Shown in pieces: positions 8,876 through 17,217 of a DNA stretch of 31,723 nt. The notes under the pieces are model-generated. The model was not told the DNA's origin. It saw only the letters and a program-made list of their open reading frames with translations, and did no database searches. Both the position numbers and the translations under genes were made by a program. Every line of letters begins with the position of its first letter. Position 1 is the first letter of the stretch. This DNA comes from an uncultured Paenibacillaceae bacterium (GTDB lineage: Bacteria; Bacillota; Bacilli; Paenibacillales; DA-C8): contig CALGAO010000118.1 of NCBI GenBank assembly GCA_937957685.1, positions 1-31,723 of the forward strand, read 5' to 3'.

Positions 8876-9850
8876 ATGAAACCAAAGGTGTTGGCATTGC
8901 GGAAGTTGCCGCAGGAAGCCGGGGCGATCATAAGCGAACATTGTGAACTGCTGATCGTGGAAGATGGCGAGCGCATGAGCAGGGAGCAGATGCTGCCGAT
9001 GCTCAGCGATGTGCATGGTCTGTATCAAAGCGGGGTCAGGATCGACGATGAACTGCTTGATCACGCGCCCATGCTGAAGGTGGTGAGCAACGTATCGGTA
9101 GGTTATGACAATTTCGATCTGGAAGCGATGCGGCGACATCACATCATCGGAACGCATACTCCATATGTTCTCGACGATACGGTGGCAGACCTGACGATCG
9201 CCCTCATGCTGTCAGCTGCGCGGCGCATGCCGGAGCTCGATCGCAAGGTGAAGGAAGGCAGATGGATCAGGAATGAGGATCCGACAGCCATATTCGGTGT
9301 GGACGTGCATCACGCCACTCTCGGCATCGTCGGCATGGGGAGGATCGGCGAAGCGGTTGCGAAGCGTGCCAGATTCGGATTTGACATGAACATCCTGTAC
9401 CACAGCCGACGCCCCAGGCCTGAAGTGGAGTCGCGCTACGGGGCGGAATATCGGACGCTGGAGACGCTGCTGCAGGAATCCGACTTCGTCGTGGTGCTGG
9501 CGCCGCTCACCGAGGAGACGAGGCTGATGTTCCGCCGCGAGCAGTTCCGGCTCATGAAGCCTTCGGCGATCTTCATCAATGTCGCACGGGGGCAGCTGGT
9601 GGACGAAGAGGCTCTGGTGGAGGCGCTGGAGCAAGGCTGGATCAGGGCAGCCGGGCTGGATGTTTATGCGGAAGAGCCGATCTCGCCGTCGCATCCGCTG
9701 CTTCGTTTCCCGCAGGTGGTCACGATGCCGCACATCGGCTCCGCCACGGCCAAAACCCGGCATGACATGCATGTGTCGGCAGCCCGGAGTCTGGTGGCAG
9801 CGCTGACCGGGCATGGGGAGGCCTACATCGTGCCAGAGCTGCGCGGATAG
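8876..9850 (+). CDS. D-isomer-specific 2-hydroxyacid dehydrogenase (copy 1)
   Basis: A 324-residue NAD(P)-dependent dehydrogenase of the glyoxylate/hydroxypyruvate reductase (D-glycerate dehydrogenase, GhrB-like) group. The Rossmann motif G153-M-G155-R-I-G158 lies in LGIVGMGRIG. The catalytic triad is R238 (VARGQLVDE), E267 (DVYAEEP) and H286 (MPHIGSAT). The N-terminal VSNVSVGYDNFD segment is typical of the substrate loop. It reversibly reduces a 2-keto acid to a D-2-hydroxy acid; the true substrate is unknown. It stands alone between a terminator upstream and a repeat region downstream, with an AGGAGGGGG-type ribosome site. A second copy at 17218 has identical length and about 82% identity, mostly differing in residues 20-50 and 131-140. 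Confidence 0.93.
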   Translation: MKPKVLALRKLPQEAGAIISEHCELLIVEDGERMSREQMLPMLSDVHGLYQSGVRIDDELLDHAPMLKVVSNVSVGYDNFDLEAMRRHHIIGTHTPYVLDDTVADLTIALMLSAARRMPELDRKVKEGRWIRNEDPTAIFGVDVHHATLGIVGMGRIGEAVAKRARFGFDMNILYHSRRPRPEVESRYGAEYRTLETLLQESDFVVVLAPLTEETRLMFRREQFRLMKPSAIFINVARGQLVDEEALVEALEQGWIRAAGLDVYAEEPISPSHPLLRFPQVVTMPHIGSATAKTRHDMHVSAARSLVAALTGHGEAYIVPELRG

Positions 9851-9925
9851 ATTTGCGGTTGACGGGGACGAAACATGGCATGGCTGTGTTCAATCGGTTG
9901 TATCTTATGACATGGATGGCCTGAC

Positions 9926-10113
9926 GCTAACGGAACATGGATTCCTTATTTTGCCACAAAGCCGCTTGTTACAAGTGCTGACGGAACGTGGATTCGTTAT
10001 GGAACCATATCGCCAGGGAGAATCGACCAAAATCATCCAATAACGCACTGTCGTTCCGTTAGCCTTGAGAAATTGGCCATTTGACCACAAATAGCGGATC
10101 GACGTTCCGTCAC
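9926..10113. repeat. Four-unit nested inverted repeat
   Basis: Four related units sit in the intergenic space: two forward (9926-9953 and 9977-10002) and two reversed (10037-10063 and 10085-10113). The shared core is CT(A/G)ACGGAAC, followed 7 bases later by CGTTAT or CTTATT. The inner pair matches exactly over ACGGAAC and CGTTAT; the outer pair is looser. As RNA it could fold into one long stem of about 190 nucleotides. It resembles dispersed intergenic repeats known from Paenibacillus-type genomes. No transposase is nearby. Confidence 0.75.
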
Positions 10114-10199
10114 GGCGGAAGGCCGGACTCAGCTCGGTCCAAAGTTCCTTGATGCCGCCATGAGCAACAACCAAGATAAACACAGACCCAAATATACAT

Positions 10200-10308
10200 A
10201 TCGCAAAGCATTGGCGGGGCTGCAGGAGCGATACATGATGTGCTCTGCCAGGCGCTGGGCGGATCATCGGAGAAAGTGTGGCGGACCTGGTCGGCCATGC
10301 TTTTTTTT
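10200..10308 (+). pseudogene. Decayed duplicate of MBL-gene 3' end plus terminator
   Basis: ATCGCAAAG-CATTGGC, GGGCTGCAGGAGCGAT and, further on, CATCGG..GAAAGTGTGGCGGAC with the terminator align in order with the last codons and terminator of the MBL-fold gene (8695-8791: ATCGCAGAGGCATTGGC, GGCTGTAAAGCGGT, GAAAGTATGGCGGAC). Spacing differs by small indels. I read it as a duplicated and eroded copy; alignment by eye only. Confidence 0.45.
10275..10308 (+). terminator. Terminator-like hairpin with T-run
   Basis: The stem AGTGTGGC / GCCATGCT (two G-T wobbles) is followed by eight T. No intact gene ends directly before it. Sequence similarity to the terminator at 8758-8791 suggests it came along in a duplication. 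It would insulate the transporter promoter from upstream transcription. Confidence 0.7.
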
Positions 10309-10353
10309 GCTCTACTGAAACTAAAAAAAGTGCACCATAAATAGCAAAACAAA

Positions 10354-10373
10354 TATACTCGTTAACGTTTACA
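10354..10373 (+). promoter_or_regulatory. Probable -10 and overlapping cre/LacI-type operator of sugar ABC operon
   Basis: TATACT (10354-10359) is a 5/6 match to a -10 box. Directly after it, 10360-10373 reads TGTAAACGTTAACG on the minus strand, matching the cre consensus TGWAANCGNTNWCA at 13 of 14 positions. Placed at the likely transcription start, a bound CcpA or LacI-family repressor would block initiation. A matching -35 is not convincing. Confidence 0.6.
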
Positions 10374-10439
10374 ATGAAAAATAGATTATGGCCGGCCCTT
10401 AATCTTGAATCTATCACTGAATGTACAGGGGGAATCACT

Positions 10440-11801
10440 GTGAAAAGAAGCAGATGGCTTCGCTTATTGACTCTGGTTACCATCATGACCGTATTCCTCG
10501 CAGCTTGCGGAGGAGGAGGCAACAGCAACAACCAGGGCAGCAATTCATCCGGCAATGCGAATACGAACACCAATAGCGGAGCGACTGGCGACGCAGGTAA
10601 AGACAAGGTAACGTTAACGATGATCGTATCCGGCAATCGTGCGGCGGACGGTGAGGATTTCGAACTCGATATTCTGCCTCGTATGGTGAATGAGAAGTTC
10701 CCTCACATTACACTGGAAGTCCAGAAGCTGCCCGATGATCAATATGAGACCAACATCATGACCAAGCTGGCCGCAGGTGAAGCGCCTGATATTTTCCGCA
10801 TCTGGCCAAGAATGGCTTCCATGGGTGTGATTGCTACAGCCAAAGCTGGCTATCTCGCGGACCTGACGGATCTTCCTTTCCAACAATACATCAGTCAGGG
10901 CGCCAGAGAGGACATGTCCTATGATGGCAAGATTTACGGGATCACAAAAGGGATCGACATGCTTGGCGTTTACTACAACAAGAGCTTGTTCGAGCAGGTT
11001 GGCATCAACGAGTTGCCTCGAGATTGGGAAGCCTTCCTCGCAGCGAGCCAGAAGTTGAAGGATGCGGGCATTACACCGATCGTCATGGGAGACAAGGATT
11101 CCTGGTGGATTCAATTCGGTATGTACCAGATTGTAGCCAACACACTTTATGCGGAAGACAAGGATTTCGACCTCAAGCTGCAAAACGGTGAAGCAGAATT
11201 TACGGACCCGCGCTGGGTAGAGGCGATTGCGAAGTATTATGACTTGTATCAGAAGGGGTATATGGCAAGCAACACCCTTGCGTTGTCTGGTTCGCAAGCC
11301 ATCCAGATGTTCATTGACGGTCAGGCTGCGATGGTGATTACGGGTACGTGGGATCTGCCGCCGTTGATGAATGAAGGAGCTGCCCAATTCGAACGCGGAT
11401 TCTTCCCGCTTCCAGGCAATGATCCAGGGGAGCCTGTATGGCAAGCGGTGGCTACAGCGGCAGGTTGGGGTGTATCGGCAGATTCGAAACATCTCGATGT
11501 TGTGAAAGAAGTGCTGAACTATTGGTTCGATCCAAGTTCGGATCTGTTCGCGAAGTGGGTGGAATATAACCCTTCGATCTCCGCATTTGAGGGTGTTCCG
11601 TTGACCAGTGAAATCTTCAAGGATGCATATGAACAATATCTCGCGACGGGCAATTCGATCTATTTCGCCAATCAAATGTGGCCAAGCGGTGTAGCCGATG
11701 AGATGCAAGCCAAATTCGGCGAGATGATCGGCGGCAGAAATGTAACGGCGGAAGATGTGGCGGCTGCCATGCAGAAGAAGTTCAACGAACTCTGGAAATG
11801 A
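10440..11801 (+). CDS. Sugar ABC transporter substrate-binding lipoprotein
   Basis: A 453-residue extracellular solute-binding protein (SBP family 1). The start is VKRSRWLRLL..VFLAAC: two arginines, a hydrophobic stretch and lipobox LAAC with C23 as the lipidated residue. A Gly/Asn/Ser-rich linker follows, then the two-lobed binding fold (LEVQKLPDDQYETNIMTKLAAGEAPDIF; YYNKSLFEQVGI; MFIDGQAAMVITGTWD). It captures an oligosaccharide outside the membrane for the two permeases downstream. GTG 10440 is preceded by AGGGGGA six bases upstream; an in-frame ATG at 10374 would put the signal peptide too far in. Expression is probably induced by the neighbouring two-component system and subject to catabolite control. 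A hairpin at 11818-11840 follows the gene. Confidence 0.93.
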   Translation: MKRSRWLRLLTLVTIMTVFLAACGGGGNSNNQGSNSSGNANTNTNSGATGDAGKDKVTLTMIVSGNRAADGEDFELDILPRMVNEKFPHITLEVQKLPDDQYETNIMTKLAAGEAPDIFRIWPRMASMGVIATAKAGYLADLTDLPFQQYISQGAREDMSYDGKIYGITKGIDMLGVYYNKSLFEQVGINELPRDWEAFLAASQKLKDAGITPIVMGDKDSWWIQFGMYQIVANTLYAEDKDFDLKLQNGEAEFTDPRWVEAIAKYYDLYQKGYMASNTLALSGSQAIQMFIDGQAAMVITGTWDLPPLMNEGAAQFERGFFPLPGNDPGEPVWQAVATAAGWGVSADSKHLDVVKEVLNYWFDPSSDLFAKWVEYNPSISAFEGVPLTSEIFKDAYEQYLATGNSIYFANQMWPSGVADEMQAKFGEMIGGRNVTAEDVAAAMQKKFNELWK

Positions 11802-11817
11802 TAGCGGGTTAAGGGCT

Positions 11818-11840
11818 GTGGGAGGAGGTGCTCCTCCCAC
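11818..11840 (+). promoter_or_regulatory. Intercistronic hairpin between binding protein and permease genes
   Basis: GTGGGAGGAG and CTCCTCCCAC form a perfect 10-bp stem with a 3-base loop, 17 bases after the SBP stop. Only three T follow directly. Such a stem commonly stabilises the upstream mRNA or causes partial termination, giving more binding protein than permease. The left arm contains a GGAGGAG ribosome-site-like run, hidden in the stem and too far from the permease ATG to serve it. Confidence 0.7.
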
Positions 11841-11875
11841 TTTCCAAATTTTCGTTTGAAAGGATTTTGACAGCC

Positions 11876-12757
11876 ATGAGTTCTGCAGTCATGAAAAAGA
11901 CCTTGTATTGGTTCGCACTTCCCGCATTGCTCTTGTACAGCGTGTTCTGGATCTATCCGATCTTGACCTTGTTCGGGTACAGCGTAACCGATTATAACGG
12001 TCTTGTGAAGCAATATAACTTCGTAGGCCTTGATAATTTTCGGCAAATCTTCGATGATGGCATCGCGGCAAGTTCGATTACTACGACGCTAATCTATATG
12101 TTCGTATTTGCTTTATGCACGAACCTGATCTCACTCGGTCTGGCATTTCTCTTGAACATGAAAATTCGCGCTACAGGGATCTACCGGACAATCGCCTACA
12201 TTCCTGCTCTATTCAGCCCGATCGTCGTCGGTTATATCTGGAGTTATGTGTTCATGCCGGGGAGCGGGCTGATCGCTACCGTGATTAGCTGGTTTGGCAT
12301 GGATGGCAACAGCTTCAACGTGTTGGGCAACTACAACTATGCTTTATATGGCGTGATCTCTGTAGATGTTTGGAAACATATAGGTACTACAACGGTGATT
12401 TTCCTCGCAGGCTTGCAGACGATACCCAAAGAGCTGCTGGAAGCAGGGGAGATCGATGGAGCGAATGCCTGGCAGAAAACACGGTATATCCGTCTGCCCT
12501 TGCTTGCCACCTCCATCACGATCAACTTGACCCTGAGTGTGATTAATGGCCTGAAGGCATTCGAGTATCCATTTATCATGACCAATGGTGGTCCAGGTCG
12601 TTCTACAAGTACGCTTGTGGTTGACATCTTCCGCACGGCCTTTACCGAGATGCAGTACGGCAAAGCTGCGGCTCTGGCTGTCGTATCCTTTGTGATCATC
12701 ATTGTGTTGACAGCGTTGCTCGTCTTCCGCCTGAACAAGAAGGAGGTTAGCGCCTGA
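11876..12757 (+). CDS. Sugar ABC transporter permease, MalF/UgpA-like
   Basis: A 293-residue inner-membrane permease (binding-protein-dependent transport, PF00528). Membrane helices begin at LYWFALPALLLYSVFWIYPIL. The EAA loop that docks the ATPase is EAGEIDGANAWQKTRYIRLPLL. It forms the channel with the next gene product. No ATP-binding subunit is encoded here, as is usual in Bacillota where one MsmX-type ATPase serves many sugar importers. ATG 11876 follows AAAGGA at a rather long 11 bases. The stop overlaps the next start by one base (TGATG), implying translational coupling. Confidence 0.92.
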   Translation: MSSAVMKKTLYWFALPALLLYSVFWIYPILTLFGYSVTDYNGLVKQYNFVGLDNFRQIFDDGIAASSITTTLIYMFVFALCTNLISLGLAFLLNMKIRATGIYRTIAYIPALFSPIVVGYIWSYVFMPGSGLIATVISWFGMDGNSFNVLGNYNYALYGVISVDVWKHIGTTTVIFLAGLQTIPKELLEAGEIDGANAWQKTRYIRLPLLATSITINLTLSVINGLKAFEYPFIMTNGGPGRSTSTLVVDIFRTAFTEMQYGKAAALAVVSFVIIIVLTALLVFRLNKKEVSA

Positions 12758-13593
12758 TGACAGACAACCGGTTCCTTCGCAGCCTGCCCAGGCACCTATT
12801 CATCATAGCGATCCTGGCGATCAACCTGCTTCCATTGGTTATTGCGTTCTCCAGTTCGTTCCGATCCATTCGCAATATGACCAATCCGTTGAATCTTTTC
12901 TCTGAATTTACTTTGGAAAGTTACAAGGCGGCTTTCACGCGGATGCAGTTTCCGGCTGCACTCATGAACAGCCTGATGATGACCATCGTGGCAGTAGTTG
13001 CAGCAGTGTTGATCACTGCGATGGCGTCATATCCAATTGCTCGCATCGACAGCAAGTTCAGCAAGTTCCTGTATATCTTCTTCCTGTCCGGGCTGGTGAT
13101 CCCAAGCCAGATGATCATCATACCGATCGTCAAGACCATGCAAGGTCTGGATATCACCAGTGCGCAGCTGCGGCCGATCATCATGTTTATCACGTGCAGT
13201 ATTCCGTTTTCTTCTTTCCTTTATACCGGATTTATCAAGAGCAGTGTGCCCGTAGAGGTAGAGGAATCCGCTGTGATCGACGGTGCGGGGTTGTTGCGCC
13301 GTTTCTGGCAGATCGTCTTCCCTCTGCTCATCCCGGTAACGACAGCTGTCGTGATCACCCAGGGGGTCTGGATATGGAACGACTTTTTCTATCCGATGGT
13401 CTTCATCTCCAAACAGGATGAGTTTCCGTTGCCGCTTGCGATGCTTGGTTTCCTTGGAGACCAGACGAACCCGACGGCATGGAACGTTCTGTTTGCAGCG
13501 AGTATATTAACATCGCTGCCACTGCTGGTCATATTCGGATTCCTGCAGAAATTCTTCATCGCAGGTTTGACAGTAGGAGCCGTGAAGGGATGA
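12757..13593 (+). CDS. Sugar ABC transporter permease, MalG/UgpE-like
   Basis: A 278-residue second permease. The first helix is HLFIIAILAINLLPLVIAFSSS, followed by the typical periplasm-facing region (NPLNLFSEFTLESYKAAF) and the EAA loop EESAVIDGAGLLRRFWQIVFPLL. It ends in the short AGLTVGAVKG tail common to this subfamily. It heterodimerises with the preceding permease. The gene is last in the plus-strand operon and faces the regulator gene; a strong shared hairpin lies between. Confidence 0.93.
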   Translation: MTDNRFLRSLPRHLFIIAILAINLLPLVIAFSSSFRSIRNMTNPLNLFSEFTLESYKAAFTRMQFPAALMNSLMMTIVAVVAAVLITAMASYPIARIDSKFSKFLYIFFLSGLVIPSQMIIIPIVKTMQGLDITSAQLRPIIMFITCSIPFSSFLYTGFIKSSVPVEVEESAVIDGAGLLRRFWQIVFPLLIPVTTAVVITQGVWIWNDFFYPMVFISKQDEFPLPLAMLGFLGDQTNPTAWNVLFAASILTSLPLLVIFGFLQKFFIAGLTVGAVKG

Positions 13594-13614
13594 TGGCACG
13601 TTGCAAGCCAACGT

Positions 13615-13652
13615 CAGAAAGGTGTCTGATCATATGATCGGACACCTTTCTG
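13615..13652. terminator. Bidirectional hairpin between convergent operons
   Basis: A 17-bp stem with one mismatch (left arm ends GGTGTCTGATC, right arm starts GATCGGACACC) around a 4-base ATAT loop. It lies between the permease stop and the response-regulator stop. Long T-runs are lacking, but the outer arm is T-rich on the plus strand and likewise on the minus strand, so it can act both ways. Confidence 0.75.
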
Positions 13653-13666
13653 TGTATCATCCAATT

Positions 13667-15223
13667 TCACCTGTTTTGTTTCATCATCTGCCGATACTCT
13701 TCTGGCGTCAGCCCGGTCAATTTCTTGAACAAGCGAAAGAAATACTTCGTGTTATCGAACCCGAGCGACTTCGCCACCTTGTATACTTTTTCATCGGTGG
13801 TAGCAAGCAGATCCTTGGCTTTATCGATTCGCGCATTGTTGACATAATCGATAAAATTCACACCGGTCTTCTCTTTGAAGAGATGGCTGCAATAGCTTGG
13901 GTTAAGGAAGAAGATGGAGGATACCTTTTCGAGTGATAAAGTCTTGTTCAGATTTTTATTGATGTAAGTTTTGATGTTATCGACGACATGTTGGGACGAG
14001 TAGGAAGAATGGCCGCTGAGCAGCTCGGCAATGCCCGGCAACACCTTGGTCATATAGCGTCGCAGAGACTCCACATCGAAGTATGTGTCCAGATATTGAT
14101 CAAAACTGGTGGATGATTTCTGATTTCCGATTGTATGGTATACGTCAAACAGAATATTGCGAACCTCCAGCACGATGGATTCGCAAGTATTCTTGAGCTC
14201 AGCCAAGGTAACCCCGGCATAGGAATCGAAGAAATCAAACAGCTGATTCACGTACTCTGTTGTCTTCTGTACATTGCCCGACTCGATAAAGAACATCAAC
14301 TCATCCATATACGGCCAGTCGATTTGGGTACTCGGAGCCTTGTCGCCGTTATAGAACATGATGGAAGGACTGATCTTCTCGCATCTTGCATTCAGAACAT
14401 CTATCGTCTCGTTAAAGGCATCGTGCAATTGCATGAGACTGTTCTTGGCGTAACTGATCGCGATGATGCTGTCCGGGATCTGTTCGCGAATCCGTTGGGC
14501 GAAAGAATCAGCCTGCAGCCGAATCGATTGATCGTTGTCAGATTCGGTATCCGTCAGGAAGAGCAGACAGAATGTCATATGTTTATTATGCGGGTGGGCT
14601 ATGGCGAGACATCGATCATCCAGAGTCAACGTGACTTGTTGCATCTCCGGAGTATAGATCGTGAACAGCATATAGCATCTGGCCTGTCTGAGCAGGCTCA
14701 ATTTCTCGGATGTGAACGGCGGCGGATTGGCGGAATCATGCAGACCAAGCAGCATATTGGTTAACGTCCGCATGTCCGCTTCGGTCTTCAGCTGCTCCGC
14801 TTCGGATATGCTCTTGACATATTGTTCCGCTGCTTCCCGGTCTTCGTCGAGCTGTCGCAAAGCATGTTCCAATGTGGACAAGATCTCTTCACGATTAAAC
14901 GGTTTCAAGAGATAGCTGACCACCTTGGCAGAGATGGCTTCCCGCATATATTCAAAGTCGGAATGACCGCTGATGACGATGATTTTTTTGTCCGGATACC
15001 GTTCGTGAATCAGCTTGAGGAACTCCTTGCCGTCCATCTCAGGCATCCTCATGTCCGTGATGATGATATCCGGATTCACCGTCTCGATCAGTTTCAGCCC
15101 ATCGACACCGTTGCCGGCTTCTCCTGCACAGGCAAGCTTGTCCCCAAGTCCGACGCTGTGTATTTTCTTCTGAACTCCCTTGCGAATCAGTGGTTCATCG
15201 TCGACGATGATGTAGCGGTACAT
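13667..15223 (-). CDS. YesN-type response regulator, REC plus AraC DNA-binding domain
   Basis: A 518-residue transcription factor. The receiver domain (1-120) has D8/D9 for Mg, D57 as phospho-acceptor (IIITDMRMPEMDG), S85 and K107 (YLLKPF). A middle region of about 280 residues without clear motifs is followed by an AraC-type double helix-turn-helix in the last 100 residues (LSLEKVSSIFFLNPSYCSHLFKEKTGVNFIDYVN; AKSLGFDNTKYFFRLFKKLTGLTPEEYRQ). It is phosphorylated by the adjacent histidine kinase and probably activates the transporter and glycosidase genes nearby; the target is inferred from position. The ribosome site GGGAGGGG lies just upstream of the ATG. It follows the kinase gene by 12 bases in the same operon. 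Confidence 0.95.
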   Translation of the reverse strand: MYRYIIVDDEPLIRKGVQKKIHSVGLGDKLACAGEAGNGVDGLKLIETVNPDIIITDMRMPEMDGKEFLKLIHERYPDKKIIVISGHSDFEYMREAISAKVVSYLLKPFNREEILSTLEHALRQLDEDREAAEQYVKSISEAEQLKTEADMRTLTNMLLGLHDSANPPPFTSEKLSLLRQARCYMLFTIYTPEMQQVTLTLDDRCLAIAHPHNKHMTFCLLFLTDTESDNDQSIRLQADSFAQRIREQIPDSIIAISYAKNSLMQLHDAFNETIDVLNARCEKISPSIMFYNGDKAPSTQIDWPYMDELMFFIESGNVQKTTEYVNQLFDFFDSYAGVTLAELKNTCESIVLEVRNILFDVYHTIGNQKSSTSFDQYLDTYFDVESLRRYMTKVLPGIAELLSGHSSYSSQHVVDNIKTYINKNLNKTLSLEKVSSIFFLNPSYCSHLFKEKTGVNFIDYVNNARIDKAKDLLATTDEKVYKVAKSLGFDNTKYFFRLFKKLTGLTPEEYRQMMKQNR

Positions 15224-15235
15224 GATTTCCCCTCC

Positions 15236-17029
15236 CTATTTGATCTTGGGAACCGTGATGGTAACCGTTGTTCCGATATCTTTCTGGCTCTGGATGCGGA
15301 GCCCATAACCGTCTCCATAATACAGCGAGATGCGCGAATGGATGTTTTTAAGCCCGATTCCTCGCTTGTTGCGCTGACCAAGCTCTTTGAATTCTACCGG
15401 TTCCTTCAGAAGTGATTGCAATTCTTGCAATTGCTCTGAAGTCATTCCAACTCCATTGTCTTGTACCTCGAATATGATCCGCTCTTCATCTTCATAAGCG
15501 CTCAGTTTGATCAGGCCTTCCTTGCTCGATAACTCAATGCCGTGATAGATCGCATTCTCCACAACAGGCTGCAGGATCAGCTTCAGGATCCTTTGCTGTT
15601 TCAGATGATCATCGACCTGGACGTCGAACTGGATCTTGTCTTCATAACGGACTTTCTGGATGGCCATATAGTTGTGCACATGGGTCAATTCATCCGAGAG
15701 CATAACGAGCTCACTCTCGGTCTTGATGCTGTATCGGAACATATCCCCCAGCGCCTTCGTCATGATCGCGATGCTCTCAACCTCTTCGATCTCGGCGATG
15801 CTGTTGATCGATTCCAGTGTATTGTAGAGGAAGTGAGAATTGATCTGCGCCTCAAGCGCTTTCATCTGCGAATCAAGAGACATCAGCTTGTTCTGATAGC
15901 TGTCCCGGATATAATCCTCAAGATCTTGCACCATCTTGTTGTACTCCCGATACAGGATGCCAATCTCATCCTTGCGATCCAGGTGCTTGTTGGCCAGAGT
16001 CAACGGATAAGACTTGGATCGGCGCATCGTATTAGCCAGTTCGAAGATCGGCTTCGTGAAGACTTTGGAGAGCACGATCGACAGGATGAGGAAGATGATG
16101 CCGCATGTAAAGGCAATGTAGACGATCAGTTTCTCAGAAATGCCATATTGCTTGTACAACTCTTGCAGGTCGATGGTCGCCAGGATGCGCCAATCCCTTC
16201 CCGGAAAAGGCCGCATGACTGTCAGAATGCCATCTTGCTCGGTCTGGATATGTCCGTCGGTATCCAGTTTTACCAGTTCGAGCAGAGAATCGGAGAGTGA
16301 CTCGCCGATTTGTCGCATCGAGGTTTCATAGAGAATCACGCCTTGCCGGTCAACAAGATAGATGCTGGAAATGCCTTGCACGATATCCTTGTCCAACTCG
16401 TTGAAGATGGAAATATCGCAATCCAGCAACAGAACACCCAGCATGGCTCTTGTGTCCGAGTCATAGAGAGCGCGGGCAAAGGTGATCGAGTTGGTGTTGT
16501 TGATGATAAAGTCCTTTTTGCCCACTTCGCTTATATACAATCCGCCTTTCAGAGCCAATGTTTCCTGATACCATTCGTCCTGTGACGGTTCATAGCCGAC
16601 GACGAGATCATAACCGTTGCTGTAAGTGATATTATGACCGTCAGGCAAGAAGATATAGATGCCTTTGATATATTCATTGCCCAGCATCAGGGTATCCAGG
16701 AAGAACATCATCTCTCTTCGCGCGGCGAAAAGATCATAATAGCTCAAATCGTTCATATTATTTAACTGCGTTAATCTCTCGGCCACCGTAGTGGAGCCAG
16801 GTTGCGCAGAAAATTGCTGGAAGGATAAGGTGATTCGATCAATATTGCGGATGATGCCGCCAATTCGATCGGTGGTGTTATCGATTGTATCGGATGCCAG
16901 CTTGGATACCTGATTGCTGACCAGTGAGGTGTAACTGTTATAGGAGATAAAGGATACGATCACGACGGGAATAATCGAGACGGTGATGAAGAGCAGGAAC
17001 AGTTGCTTGCGAATGTTCCAGAAGATCAT
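15236..17029 (-). CDS. YesM-type membrane sensor histidine kinase
   Basis: About 597 residues. The N-terminal helix is LFLLFITVSIIPVVIVSFI, then a large extracellular sensor (dCache-like), a second helix (LIVYIAFTCGIIFLILSIVL), a HAMP segment, then a His_kinase domain with H399 in EAQINSHFLYNTLESIN. The ATPase domain shows the N-box NAIYHGIE, DNGVGM and GIGLKNIHSRISLYYG. It senses an extracellular sugar signal, perhaps with the SBP next door, and phosphorylates the response regulator. I prefer the ATG at 17029 (MIFWNIRKQ), which has AAGGAG upstream at a long 12 bases. Paired ATGs at 17071-17074 would add 15 residues but have no ribosome site. Confidence 0.93.
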   Translation of the reverse strand: MIFWNIRKQLFLLFITVSIIPVVIVSFISYNSYTSLVSNQVSKLASDTIDNTTDRIGGIIRNIDRITLSFQQFSAQPGSTTVAERLTQLNNMNDLSYYDLFAARREMMFFLDTLMLGNEYIKGIYIFLPDGHNITYSNGYDLVVGYEPSQDEWYQETLALKGGLYISEVGKKDFIINNTNSITFARALYDSDTRAMLGVLLLDCDISIFNELDKDIVQGISSIYLVDRQGVILYETSMRQIGESLSDSLLELVKLDTDGHIQTEQDGILTVMRPFPGRDWRILATIDLQELYKQYGISEKLIVYIAFTCGIIFLILSIVLSKVFTKPIFELANTMRRSKSYPLTLANKHLDRKDEIGILYREYNKMVQDLEDYIRDSYQNKLMSLDSQMKALEAQINSHFLYNTLESINSIAEIEEVESIAIMTKALGDMFRYSIKTESELVMLSDELTHVHNYMAIQKVRYEDKIQFDVQVDDHLKQQRILKLILQPVVENAIYHGIELSSKEGLIKLSAYEDEERIIFEVQDNGVGMTSEQLQELQSLLKEPVEFKELGQRNKRGIGLKNIHSRISLYYGDGYGLRIQSQKDIGTTVTITVPKIK

Positions 17030-17178
17030 GGCACGTATCCACTCCTTGTGTATCCCGGCAGCCTGAGACATCATTCATACAAAGAGAATATACCAAAAGA
17101 GACGTCAAGGGAATACGAAACGGAAAAGTCAAAAATAATGCACTGCCAAGAACAAAAATTGTATACCGTAAACCATAG

Positions 17179-17184
17179 TATAAT
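17179..17184 (+). promoter_or_regulatory. -10 element of dehydrogenase 2
   Basis: A consensus TATAAT 34 bases before the 17218 ATG, almost the same distance as in copy 1 (8835-8840). A TTGTAT at 17159 is only 14 bases away, so the -35 is uncertain. The promoter region also serves the divergent kinase operon. Confidence 0.55.
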
Positions 17185-17217
17185 TCTATTAATCTAGCAA
17201 GGCGGGGATTGGAAAAT

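Noticed and set aside
9813..10043. Short open frame of 76 codons after dehydrogenase 1
   Set aside because: It overlaps the dehydrogenase end, lacks a ribosome site and is made of the intergenic inverted repeat.
13601..13936. Plus-strand open frames across the two-component genes (13601-16585)
   Set aside because: They lie antisense to clear REC, AraC and kinase domains, and their sequences show no family features.
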